Source of the DNA: Mycobacterium bourgelatii
GTDB lineage: Bacteria > Actinomycetota > Actinomycetes > Mycobacteriales > Mycobacteriaceae
Assembly: GCF_010723575.1 (NCBI RefSeq)
Contig: NZ_BLKZ01000001.1
Coordinates: forward strand, 2,294,001-2,358,000
Length of the DNA stretch: 64,000 nucleotides
Direction of reading: 5' to 3'
In this document: positions 39,224 to 48,598 of the stretch, piece after piece
Layout: each line of letters starts with the position of its first letter
How positions within the stretch are numbered: the stretch's first letter is position 1
The notes under the pieces: generated by a model
The model's database searches: none
The model's input: only the letters and a program-made list of their open reading frames with translations
What the model was told of the DNA's origin: nothing
Translations under genes and position numbers: made by a program

Positions 39224-40183
39224 CTATCCGTGGAGCGCAACACGCAACGCCGCCAGCGCCCGGTTCGTCGCCGCGGTTGCGGCAGGAACCACCCCCGCGT
39301 AGCCGACGTAGCCGTGGACCAGCGTCTCGGCGTTGTGCGCCTCGACCGCGACGCCGGCGTCAGCCAGCAACTCCGCATAGCGGAGGCCGTCGTCGCGCAG
39401 CGGGTCGTGACCGGCGACGGCGATGTAGGCGGGCGGCAGATCGGCCAGGTTGTCGGCACGACCGGGAGCCATGCCCGGCGGAGGGCTGGACAAGTCGACT
39501 TCGCCTGCGTACCAACGGGAGAAGTCAGCAACGGCCTTTCGGTCCAGGATCAGGGCATTCGCATTCTCGCTGAACGACGGCAACGATTGGTCCCACAAGG
39601 TGGAGGGATACCACAGCAGTTGGAAGGCGATCGGTGGCCCGCCGCTATCGCGAGCGCGTTGGGCGATGACCGCCGCGATGGTGCCACCCGCCGAGTCCCC
39701 TGCCACGGCAATCCGCGCGGGGACGGCGCCGATCTCGGCAGCATGCTCGGCCACCCATAGCGTTGCGGCCCAAGCATCTTCGATCGCGGCGGGGTAGGGG
39801 TGCTCGGGTGCCAGTCGGTAGTCGACTGATACCACTATCGCGTCGGCGCCGACGGCGTGCAGGCGGCACGTGCCGTCGTGCGTGTCGAGATCACCCATGA
39901 CGAAGCCGCCACCGTGGAAGAACACCACCACCGGTTGGCTCGCGTGGCCGGAATCGGTTGACGGCCAATAGATCCGGATCCCGATCGATCCTGCCGGCCC
40001 GGCGATGGTGCGGTCCTCCACCCGAAGTTCGGGGTGCACCGGGCGGCGCGGCAAGTCGCGCAATCGCTGGCGCACCGCGTCGATACCGTCCTCGGTTGAT
40101 AGCCGAAACGGAACCGCATCCAGTACCTTCAGCAGGATGGGGTCGATCTCGGGTTTCTCGTCGGCGGTGTCCAGATTCGGCAT
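39224..40183 (-). CDS. lipI: alpha/beta-hydrolase esterase LipI
   Basis: 319 residues, clearly a paralogue of the neighbouring lipH product. HGGG is at 90-93 and the nucleophile S164 is in GDSAGGT, with DPLRDDG and LVHGYVGYA later. The tandem pair lipI-lipH is conserved in mycobacteria. Its start codon is read from the same CATG that holds the start of the divergent YhhN gene. Confidence 0.94.
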   Translation of the reverse strand: MPNLDTADEKPEIDPILLKVLDAVPFRLSTEDGIDAVRQRLRDLPRRPVHPELRVEDRTIAGPAGSIGIRIYWPSTDSGHASQPVVVFFHGGGFVMGDLDTHDGTCRLHAVGADAIVVSVDYRLAPEHPYPAAIEDAWAATLWVAEHAAEIGAVPARIAVAGDSAGGTIAAVIAQRARDSGGPPIAFQLLWYPSTLWDQSLPSFSENANALILDRKAVADFSRWYAGEVDLSSPPPGMAPGRADNLADLPPAYIAVAGHDPLRDDGLRYAELLADAGVAVEAHNAETLVHGYVGYAGVVPAATAATNRALAALRVALHG

Positions 40184-40928
40184 GGAAGTACCGTACGCAA
40201 AGCGCTTCGTGCTCGGCGGCTGGGTGCTGGCCGGCTGGGCCGCCCTGGCCTACGGCGTCTACCTAACCTTTCTTGCGCTGCGCCTGCCGCCGGGGTTCGA
40301 ACTCACCGGGCAATGGGTTCTGCAACCCCCGTTCAAAGCCTCGATGGCGCTGTTGCTGGCCGCCGCGGCCGTCGCCCACCCGATCGCCCGTGAGCGTCGG
40401 TGGCTGCTGCCGGCCCTGCTGTTCTCGGCGGGTGGCGACTGGCTGTTGGCCATTCCTTGGTGGCCCATGTCATTTGTGCTCGGTCTGGGTTCATTCCTGT
40501 TGGCGCATCTGTGTTTTCTGGCGGCGCTGGCTCCTCTGGTGGTGAAGTCGCCGCGTTCTCCCGTGCGCATCGGTGCCGTGGTCTTGATGTGCCTGTCGTC
40601 CGCGTCGTTGTTGACCTGGTTTTGGCCGCACCTCGGCAAGGAAAAGTTGACCGTCCCGGTGTCCGTCTACATCATCGTGCTGACCGCCATGGTGTCGGCA
40701 GCACTGTTGGCGAAGTTGCCGACGATCTGGACCGCGGTGGGGGCGGTGTGTTTTGCCGTGTCCGACTCGATGATCGCCATCAGCCGGTTCATTCTCGGCA
40801 ACGAGGCATTGGCAGTGCCCATCTGGTGGACGTACGCGGGGGCGCTCATCCTGATCACCGCCGGTTTCTTCTTCGGCCGCGAGGACAGCGTCCAAACCGA
40901 GGTTCCGGAACCGGCGGAAGCGACTTAG
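40182..40928 (+). CDS. YhhN/TMEM86-family membrane protein (Rv1401-like)
   Basis: 248 residues if started at ATG 40182; about eight membrane segments. The conserved SAGGDWLLA and the acidic residue in VSDSMIAISRF fit the YhhN family, whose mammalian members cleave lysoplasmalogens. The M. tuberculosis protein is annotated with about 200 residues, so a later start is possible. The 5' end overlaps the divergent lipI start by 2 bp, so its promoter would lie within lipI unless the later start is used. The substrate in bacteria is not certain. Confidence 0.85.
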   Translation: MEVPYAKRFVLGGWVLAGWAALAYGVYLTFLALRLPPGFELTGQWVLQPPFKASMALLLAAAAVAHPIARERRWLLPALLFSAGGDWLLAIPWWPMSFVLGLGSFLLAHLCFLAALAPLVVKSPRSPVRIGAVVLMCLSSASLLTWFWPHLGKEKLTVPVSVYIIVLTAMVSAALLAKLPTIWTAVGAVCFAVSDSMIAISRFILGNEALAVPIWWTYAGALILITAGFFFGREDSVQTEVPEPAEAT

Positions 40929-40971
40929 ACCTGGGTGTCGGTGGCCATCGCTACGGTGACTACCGAGAAAA

Positions 40972-42993
40972 ATGTCGTCCAGCAAGGTGTCCCGGGGGTC
41001 TGACCGCGCGTCCATCGAAGTAGAGCCGATCGCGCGGGTACTGCCGATGTTGTCGGTGCCGCACCTCGACCGCGAGTTCGACTACCTGGTTTCCGCCGAG
41101 CAGTCCGATGACGCCCAGCCGGGGGTGCGGGTACGCGTGCGATTCCACGGTCGCCTGGTCGACGGCTTCATCTTGGAACGGCGCAACGACACCGATCATC
41201 ACGGCAAGCTGGGCTGGCTCGATCGGGTCGTTTCCCCTGAACCCGTCCTGACCACGGAAATCCGCCGCCTGGTCGACGCGGTGGCCGCGCGATATGCGGG
41301 AACCCGCCCCGACGTATTGCGCCTGGCAGTACCGCCCCGGCACGCCCGAGTGGAACGAGAGGCCGTGGCCTCCCTGGGCGCACCCGACGTCGCCCCGGTC
41401 GACCCGGCGGGCTGGGAGGTCTATGGGCGCGGCGGAGCTTTCCTGACCGCGTTGGCCGAGGCGCGTGCCGCCCGGGCCGTCTGGCAAGCACTTCCGGGCG
41501 AGCAGTGGGCGGACCGCTTCGCCGAGGCCGCAGCGCAGACCGTTCGAGCGGGCCGCACGGTGCTGGCGATCGTGCCCGACCAGCGGGATCTGGACATACT
41601 GTGGCAGGCCACGACCGCCCTGGTCGACGAACGCCATGTCGTAGCCCTGGCTGCCGGCTTGGGCCCGGCGGCGCGCTATCGGCGCTGGTTAGCCGCGCTG
41701 CGCGGCAGCGCCCGATTGGTAATTGGTACCCGCAGTGCGGTGTTCGCGCCGCTCAGCGACCTGGGGTTGGTCATGGTCTGGGCCGACGGGGACGACAGCC
41801 TGGCCGAGCCGCGGGCGCCGTATCCACACGCGCGAGAGGTGGCGATGCTGCGGGCGCATCAGGCCCGGTGCGCGGCGCTGATCGGTGGCTACGCCCGGAC
41901 CGCTGAGGCACACGCGTTGGTCCGCAGCGGCTGGGCTCACGACATCGTGGCCCCACGGCCCGTCGTGCGCGCGGCCAGTCCGCGCGTCGTTGCTCTCGAC
42001 GACGGCGGCTACGCCGAGGAACGCGACCCGGCAGCCCGCACGGCACGGTTGCCGTCCATCGCGTTGCGCGCGGCCCGTTCGGCGTTAGAGGCCGGAGCGC
42101 CGGTCCTGGTGCAGGTTCCGCGTCGCGGGTATGTGCCGGCGTTGGCCTGCGGGCGCTGCCGCACGATTGCCCGCTGCCGGCACTGCACCGGTCCGCTGCA
42201 GTTGCAGGACCGGGCGGCGCAAGGCACGGTCTGCGGTTGGTGCGGACGCATCGACCCGACGGTTCGTTGCGTGCGTTGTGGCTCCGAAGCGGTGCGCGCC
42301 GTGGTCGTCGGGGCCCGACGCACCGCCGAGGAGCTCGGCCGAGCCTTCCCGGGAACCGCGGTGATGACGTCGGCGGGGGACCACATCATCACCGATGCCG
42401 TCGCGAAGCCGGCCCTGGTGGTTGCTACGCCCGGAGCCGAGCCGCCTGCCGAGGACGGGTACGGCGCGGCGTTGCTGCTGGACACCTGGGCTTTGCTGGG
42501 TCGGCAAGATCTGCGCGCCGCCGAGGAGGCACTGTGGCGTTGGATGGCCGCGGCCGCGTTGGTGCGACCGCGACGTGACGGCGGCGTGGTGACGGTGGTC
42601 GCGGAAGCCTCCATCCCGACCGTCCAGTCGCTGATCCGTTGGGATCCGGTCGGTCACGCCGACGCCGAACTTGATGCCCGATCCGAAGTGGGTTTGCCGC
42701 CAAGCGTTCATATCGCTGCCCTGGACGGCACCGCCGCGGGTGTACGGGCGCTGCTGGATCAGGCCGAATTACCCGAGGGAGCCGAACTTTTGGGTCCGGT
42801 CGAGCTACCGCCGGGGGCCCGCCGCCCGCCGGGCACCCCCGCTGACACACCTGTGACCAGGATGCTGGTGCGCGTCGACCGCCAACTCGGTTTGCAGCTC
42901 GCAGCGAGCCTGCGGCGGGCGGTTGGGGTGCTCAGTGCTCGTCAGCACAACGAGCCGGTGCGCGTGCAGATCGACCCGTTACATATCGGATAG
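40972..42993 (+). CDS. priA: PriA-like primosomal protein without helicase motifs
   Basis: 673 residues. The N-terminal 3'-DNA-binding domain (VLPMLSVPHLDREFDYLV) and eight clustered cysteines of the zinc module (about residues 393-437, in CGRC, CRHC, CGWC and CVRC) identify PriA. The Walker A GxTGSGKT and the DEEH box are missing; the DEEH place reads WADGDDSLAEPRAP. Loss of the ATPase motifs is usual in actinobacterial PriA, which therefore may load replisomes at stalled forks without unwinding DNA. It is upstream of the MarR gene and not coupled to fmt here. Confidence 0.92.
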   Translation: MSSSKVSRGSDRASIEVEPIARVLPMLSVPHLDREFDYLVSAEQSDDAQPGVRVRVRFHGRLVDGFILERRNDTDHHGKLGWLDRVVSPEPVLTTEIRRLVDAVAARYAGTRPDVLRLAVPPRHARVEREAVASLGAPDVAPVDPAGWEVYGRGGAFLTALAEARAARAVWQALPGEQWADRFAEAAAQTVRAGRTVLAIVPDQRDLDILWQATTALVDERHVVALAAGLGPAARYRRWLAALRGSARLVIGTRSAVFAPLSDLGLVMVWADGDDSLAEPRAPYPHAREVAMLRAHQARCAALIGGYARTAEAHALVRSGWAHDIVAPRPVVRAASPRVVALDDGGYAEERDPAARTARLPSIALRAARSALEAGAPVLVQVPRRGYVPALACGRCRTIARCRHCTGPLQLQDRAAQGTVCGWCGRIDPTVRCVRCGSEAVRAVVVGARRTAEELGRAFPGTAVMTSAGDHIITDAVAKPALVVATPGAEPPAEDGYGAALLLDTWALLGRQDLRAAEEALWRWMAAAALVRPRRDGGVVTVVAEASIPTVQSLIRWDPVGHADAELDARSEVGLPPSVHIAALDGTAAGVRALLDQAELPEGAELLGPVELPPGARRPPGTPADTPVTRMLVRVDRQLGLQLAASLRRAVGVLSARQHNEPVRVQIDPLHIG

Positions 42994-43101
42994 CGACTGT
43001 ATCCCTGAGAAACTATCGCTAAGAACGACAGTAGAAGACTGTTACACTTTCCCTGTTGTATCTACAGGTTGACCGCCGGAAGACCCGGGGAAAGGGCCAA
43101 T

Positions 43102-43593
43102 ATGTCGACGGACAACGCGACCGTAGCCGTAGCCGAGGAGTCGGCGGATGCGATCACCGATTCTTTGCTCACCGCATCCCGCTTGTTGGTAGCGATCTCA
43201 GCGCGATCCATCGCGATGGTCGATGAGACCATCACCATCTCGCAGTTTCGAACCCTGGTGATCTTGTCCAATCGCGGCCCGATCAACCTCGCAACGCTGG
43301 CCACACTGCTCGGCGTTCAGCCGTCGGCGACCGGGCGGATGGTTGACCGGCTGGTCAGCGCCGGCCTGATCGACCGACTGCCGCATCCGACGTCCCGACG
43401 CGAGTTGCTGGCCGCCCTCACCCAGCGTGGACGCGACGTCGTCGCAAAGGTCACCGCGAACCGGCGTGGCGAAATCGCGCGCATCGTGGAGCAAATGCCG
43501 CTGGCGGAACGCCGCGGCCTGGTGCGCGCCCTGACGGCGTTCACCGCGGCCGGCGGCGAGCCAGACGCTCATGTCAACATCGAGGAAATCTAA
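43102..43593 (+). CDS. MarR-family regulator (Rv1404-like)
   Basis: 163 residues. The winged helix has INLATLATLLGVQPSATGRM as recognition part and a wing around PTSRRELLAALTQRG. It matches M. tuberculosis Rv1404, an acid-responsive repressor of the flanking methyltransferase genes Rv1403c and Rv1405c. Only one of these methyltransferases is present here, convergent and 5 bp away. The 108-bp upstream region has AT-rich sequence (GACTGTTACACT) suited to a promoter. Confidence 0.92.
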   Translation: MSTDNATVAVAEESADAITDSLLTASRLLVAISARSIAMVDETITISQFRTLVILSNRGPINLATLATLLGVQPSATGRMVDRLVSAGLIDRLPHPTSRRELLAALTQRGRDVVAKVTANRRGEIARIVEQMPLAERRGLVRALTAFTAAGGEPDAHVNIEEI

Positions 43594-43598
43594 GCGGC

Positions 43599-44402
43599 TC
43601 AACGCTTTTCCGCTGTAGCCAGTAGGTACTCCCACTCCATCACGCCGTCGGCCAGGTACTCGGCGGCGAGCTCGACGAGTTGCGCGTCGAGCTCCGCCGC
43701 GAGCACTTGGTTGTCGCAGACGTTGGCATACGCCTCGATCGTCGGGCCGTAATGGGTCTTGAAGTAGTCGTGCACTCCCCACGGGTTGTCGAATCGCTCG
43801 ACCTTCAACGCCCCGCGTCGGGTCGTGACATGGGTGACGCGGTCACCCCACAACCCGCGGATGTAGGCCTCGCGTCCCCACAGCGCCGACGGGGGGAGCG
43901 ACGCCGACAGGGTCGGCCGGTATGGCCTGATCGCGGCTAGCATCCGGCCGAAGAATCCCTCTTGGGTCCAGCTGATCACGCCGATGGTGCCGCCAGGCCG
44001 GCAGACCCGCACCAGCTCATGAGCCGCGCGCTGATGATCCGGCGCGAACATCACGCCGATGGCCGAGATCACTGTGTCGAACTCGTTGTCGGCGAACGGC
44101 AGTGCCTGCGCATTGGCTTCCCGGCAATCCAGCGTCAGTCCTTGCTCCGCGGCTCGTGCCTGCGACCGCCGCAGCAGCTCGGGGGTGAGGTCGGTGGACA
44201 CGACGGTCGCCCCCGTCCGGGCGGCGGGCAGCGAGATGTTCCCAGACCCGGCCGCGACGTCGAGGACACGAGTGCCTGGCCCAATTCCCGTTGCTGACAC
44301 CAGGATTGGGCCCAGTGGGGCCATCACCTCCTCGGCCATCAGCGCGTAGTCGCCCAGCGCCCACATGGCTCGGTGTGTTTCGGCCAACGTGTCGACAGTC
44401 AT
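43599..44402 (-). CDS. SAM-dependent methyltransferase (Rv1405c-like)
   Basis: 267 residues from ATG 44402, chosen for its GAGGAGG site; a longer frame to 44435 would swallow the operator-like palindrome. Motif I is VLDVAAGSGNIS, with DLTPELL and the later VRVCRPGGTIGVISW typical of UbiE/COQ5-type enzymes. In M. tuberculosis Rv1405c is acid-induced, linked to virulence and repressed by Rv1404. The substrate is not known. Confidence 0.9.
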   Translation of the reverse strand: MTVDTLAETHRAMWALGDYALMAEEVMAPLGPILVSATGIGPGTRVLDVAAGSGNISLPAARTGATVVSTDLTPELLRRSQARAAEQGLTLDCREANAQALPFADNEFDTVISAIGVMFAPDHQRAAHELVRVCRPGGTIGVISWTQEGFFGRMLAAIRPYRPTLSASLPPSALWGREAYIRGLWGDRVTHVTTRRGALKVERFDNPWGVHDYFKTHYGPTIEAYANVCDNQVLAAELDAQLVELAAEYLADGVMEWEYLLATAEKR

Positions 44403-44422
44403 CCGTCCTCCTCGGTCAAAGA

Positions 44423-44435
44423 TTGCCCTAAGCAA
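44423..44435. promoter_or_regulatory. candidate MarR operator upstream of the methyltransferase
   Basis: TTGCCCTAAGCAA is a TTGC-N5-GCAA palindrome, 21 bases before the methyltransferase start, next to AT-rich sequence that could hold the promoter. A partly similar CGCTAAGAACG occurs near 43017 upstream of the MarR gene. Confidence 0.45.
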
Positions 44436-44550
44436 AAATAGTGGTAGGACACAATATGCGTGAGCAACATTAAAGTCGGCTGAGAGTTTGCCGTGGTGTT
44501 CCGGCTACGGCGTGTGATGCGGCCGCGGGCGGCCTTCCTAGACTTAGGCG

Positions 44551-45489
44551 GTGCGCATTGTCTTCGCCGGTACCCCCGAACCCGCGCTCCCGTCATTGCG
44601 CCGACTCATCGACTCCCCGAATCACGACGTCATCGCGGTGCTGACCCGGCCCGATGCCGCATCCGGGCGACGCGGGAAACCGGAGCCATCACCCGTCGCG
44701 CGGGAGGCGCTCGACCGCGGCATACCGGTGTTGCGGCCGTCCCGACCTAACTCCCCGGAGTTCGTCGCCGAACTAACGGAGTTGGCGCCAGAGTGTTGCG
44801 CGGTGGTGGCCTATGGTGCACTGCTCGGCGACTCTTTGCTGGCCGTCCCTCCGCGCGGCTGGGTCAACCTCCACTTTTCGCTGCTGCCCGCCTGGCGTGG
44901 AGCGGCACCGGTGCAGGCGGCGATCGCGGCAGGGGACACGATCACCGGAGCGACGACCTTCCTTATCGAGCCGAGTCTGGACTCCGGGCCCGTCTACGGT
45001 GTGGTCACCGAGACCATCCGGCCCACCGATACCGCCGGCGATCTCCTTGAGCGGCTTGCTGTTTCGGGAGCCGAACTGCTGTCGCACACCATGGACGGCA
45101 TCGCCGACCAGACGCTGACGCCGCGCCCGCAGCCGACCGAGGGCATCAGCCTGGCGCCGAAAGTCACGGTGGAGCAGGCTCGGGTGCGCTGGGATCTGCC
45201 GGCTCAGGTCATCGAACGGCGGATCCGCTCGGTCACCCCGAACCCCGGCGCATGGACGGTGATCGGTGACTTGCGCGTCAAACTCGGTCCGGTCCAGGTC
45301 GATACCAGTGCTGACGCTCCAAAGAACCTGCCGCCCGGCGGAATTCTGGCAGATCGCAAGACTGTGTGGATCGGTACCGGCTCGGATCCGGTGCGGCTAG
45401 GCCAAATTCAACCACCCGGGAAAAAACTCATGAATGCCGCCGACTGGGCGCGCGGTGCCCGGCTCGATCCTGACGCGCGTGCCTCATGA
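44551..45489 (+). CDS. fmt: methionyl-tRNA formyltransferase
   Basis: 312 residues from GTG 44551. The formyl-THF site is HFSLLPAWRGAAPVQ, with the catalytic Asp in the SLDSGPVY region. The N-terminus MRIVFAGTPEPALPSLRRL is typical. It formylates initiator Met-tRNA. It overlaps rsmB by 4 bp and opens the fmt-rsmB-rpe-ribD run. Confidence 0.97.
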   Translation: MRIVFAGTPEPALPSLRRLIDSPNHDVIAVLTRPDAASGRRGKPEPSPVAREALDRGIPVLRPSRPNSPEFVAELTELAPECCAVVAYGALLGDSLLAVPPRGWVNLHFSLLPAWRGAAPVQAAIAAGDTITGATTFLIEPSLDSGPVYGVVTETIRPTDTAGDLLERLAVSGAELLSHTMDGIADQTLTPRPQPTEGISLAPKVTVEQARVRWDLPAQVIERRIRSVTPNPGAWTVIGDLRVKLGPVQVDTSADAPKNLPPGGILADRKTVWIGTGSDPVRLGQIQPPGKKLMNAADWARGARLDPDARAS

Positions 45490-46865
45490 AGTCCAAATCG
45501 ACCCGGCCGCAACGTAAGCGGCTGGATCCGGCACGCCGCGCGGCCTTCGACACCTTGCGGGCGGTCACCGAGCGCAACGCCTACGCCAACCTGGTGTTGC
45601 CCGCGTTGTTGCGGGAACGAGGCATCACCGGCCGCGACGCCGCGTTCGCCACCGAACTGGCCTACGGTGCCTGCCGGACCCGGGGTCTGCTGGACGCGAT
45701 CATCGGCGCGGCCGCCGGACGTCCCGCCGAGGCGATCGATCCGATCCTGCTCGAGCTGCTTCGGCTCGGCGCGTACCAGCTCTTGCGCACTCGGGTCGAC
45801 GCACATGCCGCCGTCTCCACCACGGTCGACCAGGCGGGCATCGAATTCGACTCCGCCCGAGCGGGTTTCGTCAACGGCGTGCTGCGCAAGATCGCCGGGC
45901 GAGACGAGTCGTCCTGGGTGGAAGAGCTGGCGCCCGACGCCGGCCGCGATCCGATCGGCCATGCCGCGTTCCGGCACGCGCATCCCCGCTGGATCGCCCA
46001 GGCGTTCGCCGACGCGCTGGGCGCATCGGCCGCCGAACTCGATGCCGTCTTGGCCAGCGACGACGAACGACCGCAGGTGCACCTGGCGGCGCGGCCCGGT
46101 GTGCTGAGCGCCGCCGAGTTGGCCGACATGGTGCACGGCAGCGTCGGACGGTATTCGCCGTATGCGGTGTATCTGCCAGGCGGCGACCCGGGACAACTCG
46201 CTCCGGTGCGTGAGGGTCAGGCCCTGGTCCAGGACGAGGGCAGTCAACTGGTGGCGCGAGCGCTGACGCTGGCACCGGTCGACGACGACGCCGGCCGCTG
46301 GCTGGACATGTGCGCCGGGCCCGGCGGAAAGACCGCGCTGCTGGCCGCGATCGGTACCGACGTGGGGGCGCGAGTGACCGCGGTGGAGCCGTCGCCGCAT
46401 CGGGCCGAGCTGGTAGCCGAGAACACCCGTGGGTTGCCCGTCGAGGTAGTCCGGGCCGACGGGCGACACCTGGACCTGGAACCGGGATTCGACCGGGTGC
46501 TGGTCGACGTGCCTTGTACCGGCCTGGGCGCGTTGCGTCGGCGCCCGGAGGCGCGCTGGCGCCGCCAACCCGCCGACGTGCCCGCGCTGGCCAAGTTGCA
46601 GCGCGAACTGCTGGCGGCCGCGATCGCCCTGACCCGGCCGGGCGGCGTCGTGCTCTACGCGACCTGCTCACCGCATCTCGCCGAAACCGTGGGGGTGGTC
46701 GCCGACGCGCTGCGGCGCCACCCGGTGCAGGCGTTGGATACCCGTGAGTTGTTCGTGCCGGTCACCGAGGGGTTGGGAAACGGCCCCTACGTGCAGCTTT
46801 GGCCGCACCGTCACGGCACCGACGCCATGTTCGCAGCCGCGCTGCAGCGCCTGCCGGACGCTTAG
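45486..46865 (+). CDS. rsmB: 16S rRNA m5C967 methyltransferase
   Basis: 459 residues. The N-terminal NusB-like domain (about 15-150) is followed by a SAM fold with DMCAGPGGKTALLAA. The two catalytic cysteines are in DVPCTGLG and ATCSPHLAET. It methylates C967 of 16S rRNA. rpe begins 13 bp after its stop. Confidence 0.95.
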   Translation: MKSKSTRPQRKRLDPARRAAFDTLRAVTERNAYANLVLPALLRERGITGRDAAFATELAYGACRTRGLLDAIIGAAAGRPAEAIDPILLELLRLGAYQLLRTRVDAHAAVSTTVDQAGIEFDSARAGFVNGVLRKIAGRDESSWVEELAPDAGRDPIGHAAFRHAHPRWIAQAFADALGASAAELDAVLASDDERPQVHLAARPGVLSAAELADMVHGSVGRYSPYAVYLPGGDPGQLAPVREGQALVQDEGSQLVARALTLAPVDDDAGRWLDMCAGPGGKTALLAAIGTDVGARVTAVEPSPHRAELVAENTRGLPVEVVRADGRHLDLEPGFDRVLVDVPCTGLGALRRRPEARWRRQPADVPALAKLQRELLAAAIALTRPGGVVLYATCSPHLAETVGVVADALRRHPVQALDTRELFVPVTEGLGNGPYVQLWPHRHGTDAMFAAALQRLPDA

Positions 46866-46878
46866 TAATCTGTCGCAC

Positions 46879-47568
46879 ATGCCTTCTCGACCGGAGGGAC
46901 CGCTGATCGCACCCTCACTGTTGGCCGCGAACTTCGCTCGGCTTGCCGACGAAGCGGCCGCCGTGCCCAGCGCCGATTGGTTACATGTCGACGTGATGGA
47001 CGGCCACTTCGTGCCGAACCTGACCATCGGCCTGCCGGTGGTGGAGGACCTGTTGGCGTCCACCGACATCCCGATGGACTGCCATCTGATGATCGAAAAC
47101 CCGGATCGGTGGGCGCCGCCCTACGCCGAAGCGGGTGCCTACAACGTCACCTTCCACGCCGAGGCCACGGACAACCCGATCGCGGTGGCCCGCGACATCC
47201 GCGCCGCGGGGGCAAAAGCGGGAATCAGCGTCAAACCGAAGACCCCGCTCGAGCCATACCTTGAGATCTTGCGGCACTTCGACACCTTGCTCATCATGTC
47301 TGTAGAACCTGGTTTCGGGGGGCAGAGCTTCATTCCCGAAGTGCTTTCAAAAGTGCGCACCGTGCGCAAGTTGGTCGATGGGGGGGAGCTGACAATTTTG
47401 GTGGAAATCGACGGCGGTATCAACGAGGAAACGATCGAGCAGGCCGCGGAAGCCGGCGTTGACTGCTTTGTCGCCGGATCGGCGGTTTACGGCGCGGAGG
47501 ACCCCGAGCGCGCCATCGAGGCATTGCGCAGACAAGCCAGTGCCGCGTCGCCCCACCTGGGCCGATGA
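46879..47568 (+). CDS. rpe: ribulose-phosphate 3-epimerase
   Basis: 229 residues from ATG 46879; the open frame upstream lies in rsmB. Active-site and metal residues are in HVDVMDGHFVPN, DCHLMIENP, SVEPGFGGQSF and EIDGGIN. It interconverts ribulose and xylulose 5-phosphate. Ribulose 5-phosphate is a riboflavin precursor, which fits the downstream rib genes. ribD follows at 7 bp. Confidence 0.97.
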   Translation: MPSRPEGPLIAPSLLAANFARLADEAAAVPSADWLHVDVMDGHFVPNLTIGLPVVEDLLASTDIPMDCHLMIENPDRWAPPYAEAGAYNVTFHAEATDNPIAVARDIRAAGAKAGISVKPKTPLEPYLEILRHFDTLLIMSVEPGFGGQSFIPEVLSKVRTVRKLVDGGELTILVEIDGGINEETIEQAAEAGVDCFVAGSAVYGAEDPERAIEALRRQASAASPHLGR

Positions 47569-47575
47569 GCCGCCG

Positions 47576-48598
47576 ATGACCAGCGTCGAACAGGTCAAGA
47601 GCATCGAAGAGGCGATGCAAATCGCCATCGCGCAGTCTTACCAAGTCAAAGGGACCACCTATCCGAACCCACCCGTCGGGGCGGTCATCGTCGACCAAGA
47701 AGGCAAGGTCGTCGGCGTCGGCGCAACCGAGCCGGCCGGAGGCGATCACGCCGAGGTCGTTGCGCTGCGCCGGGCGGGTCGGCTGGCCGCCGGTGCCATC
47801 GCGATAGTCACCATGGAGCCGTGCAATCACTACGGCAAGACTCCGCCGTGCGTGAACGCGCTGATCGAGGCCAGGGTCGGGACGGTGATATACGGCGTCA
47901 ACGACCCGAACGGGATCGCCGGCGGCGGTGCCGGTCGGTTGTCCGGGGCCGGCGTGCAAGTGCGGTCGGGGATATTGGCCGATCAGGTGGCGGCGGGGCC
48001 GCTGCGCGAGTGGCTACACAAGCAGCGCACCGGCCTGCCGCACGTGACCTGGAAGTACGCCACCAGCATCGACGGTCGCAGCGCTGCGGCCGACGGTTCC
48101 AGCCAGTGGATCTCTAGCGAAGCCGCGCGCGCGGACTTGCATCGCCGGCGCGCCATCGCCGACGCGATCGTGGTCGGCACCGGCACCGTCTTCGCCGACA
48201 ACCCGGCGCTGACCGCCCGGCTACCCGACGGGTCTCTGGCGCCGCAGCAGCCGTTGCGCGTGGTGGTGGGCACTCGGGAGATCCCGCCGGAAGCCAAGGT
48301 CCTGAACGACGATGCCCGCACCATGCTGATCCGCACCCGCGACCCGGTAGAGGTGCTCCGATCCCTGGCGGACCGCACCGATGTCCTGTTGGAGGGTGGC
48401 CCCACCCTGGCGGGCGCCTTCTTGCGGGCCGGGGCGATCAACCGGATCTTGGCCTACGTGGCGCCCATCTTGCTGGGTGGTCCCGTCACCGCGGTCAATG
48501 ACATCGGCGTGTCCAGCATTGCCCAAGCGTTGCGCTGGCAGTTCGACAGCGTCGAGCAGGTTGGGACAGACCTGTTGCTCAGTTTGGTGGCTCGGTAG
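47576..48598 (+). CDS. ribD: bifunctional riboflavin deaminase/reductase
   Basis: 340 residues from ATG 47576. The N-terminal deaminase holds zinc ligands in GDHAEVVALR and PCNHYGKTPPC. The C-terminal reductase contains KYATSIDGR and LLEGGPTLAGAFL. It carries steps two and three of riboflavin synthesis. Its 3' end overlaps the convergent P55 gene by 20 bp. Confidence 0.97.
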   Translation: MTSVEQVKSIEEAMQIAIAQSYQVKGTTYPNPPVGAVIVDQEGKVVGVGATEPAGGDHAEVVALRRAGRLAAGAIAIVTMEPCNHYGKTPPCVNALIEARVGTVIYGVNDPNGIAGGGAGRLSGAGVQVRSGILADQVAAGPLREWLHKQRTGLPHVTWKYATSIDGRSAAADGSSQWISSEAARADLHRRRAIADAIVVGTGTVFADNPALTARLPDGSLAPQQPLRVVVGTREIPPEAKVLNDDARTMLIRTRDPVEVLRSLADRTDVLLEGGPTLAGAFLRAGAINRILAYVAPILLGGPVTAVNDIGVSSIAQALRWQFDSVEQVGTDLLLSLVAR

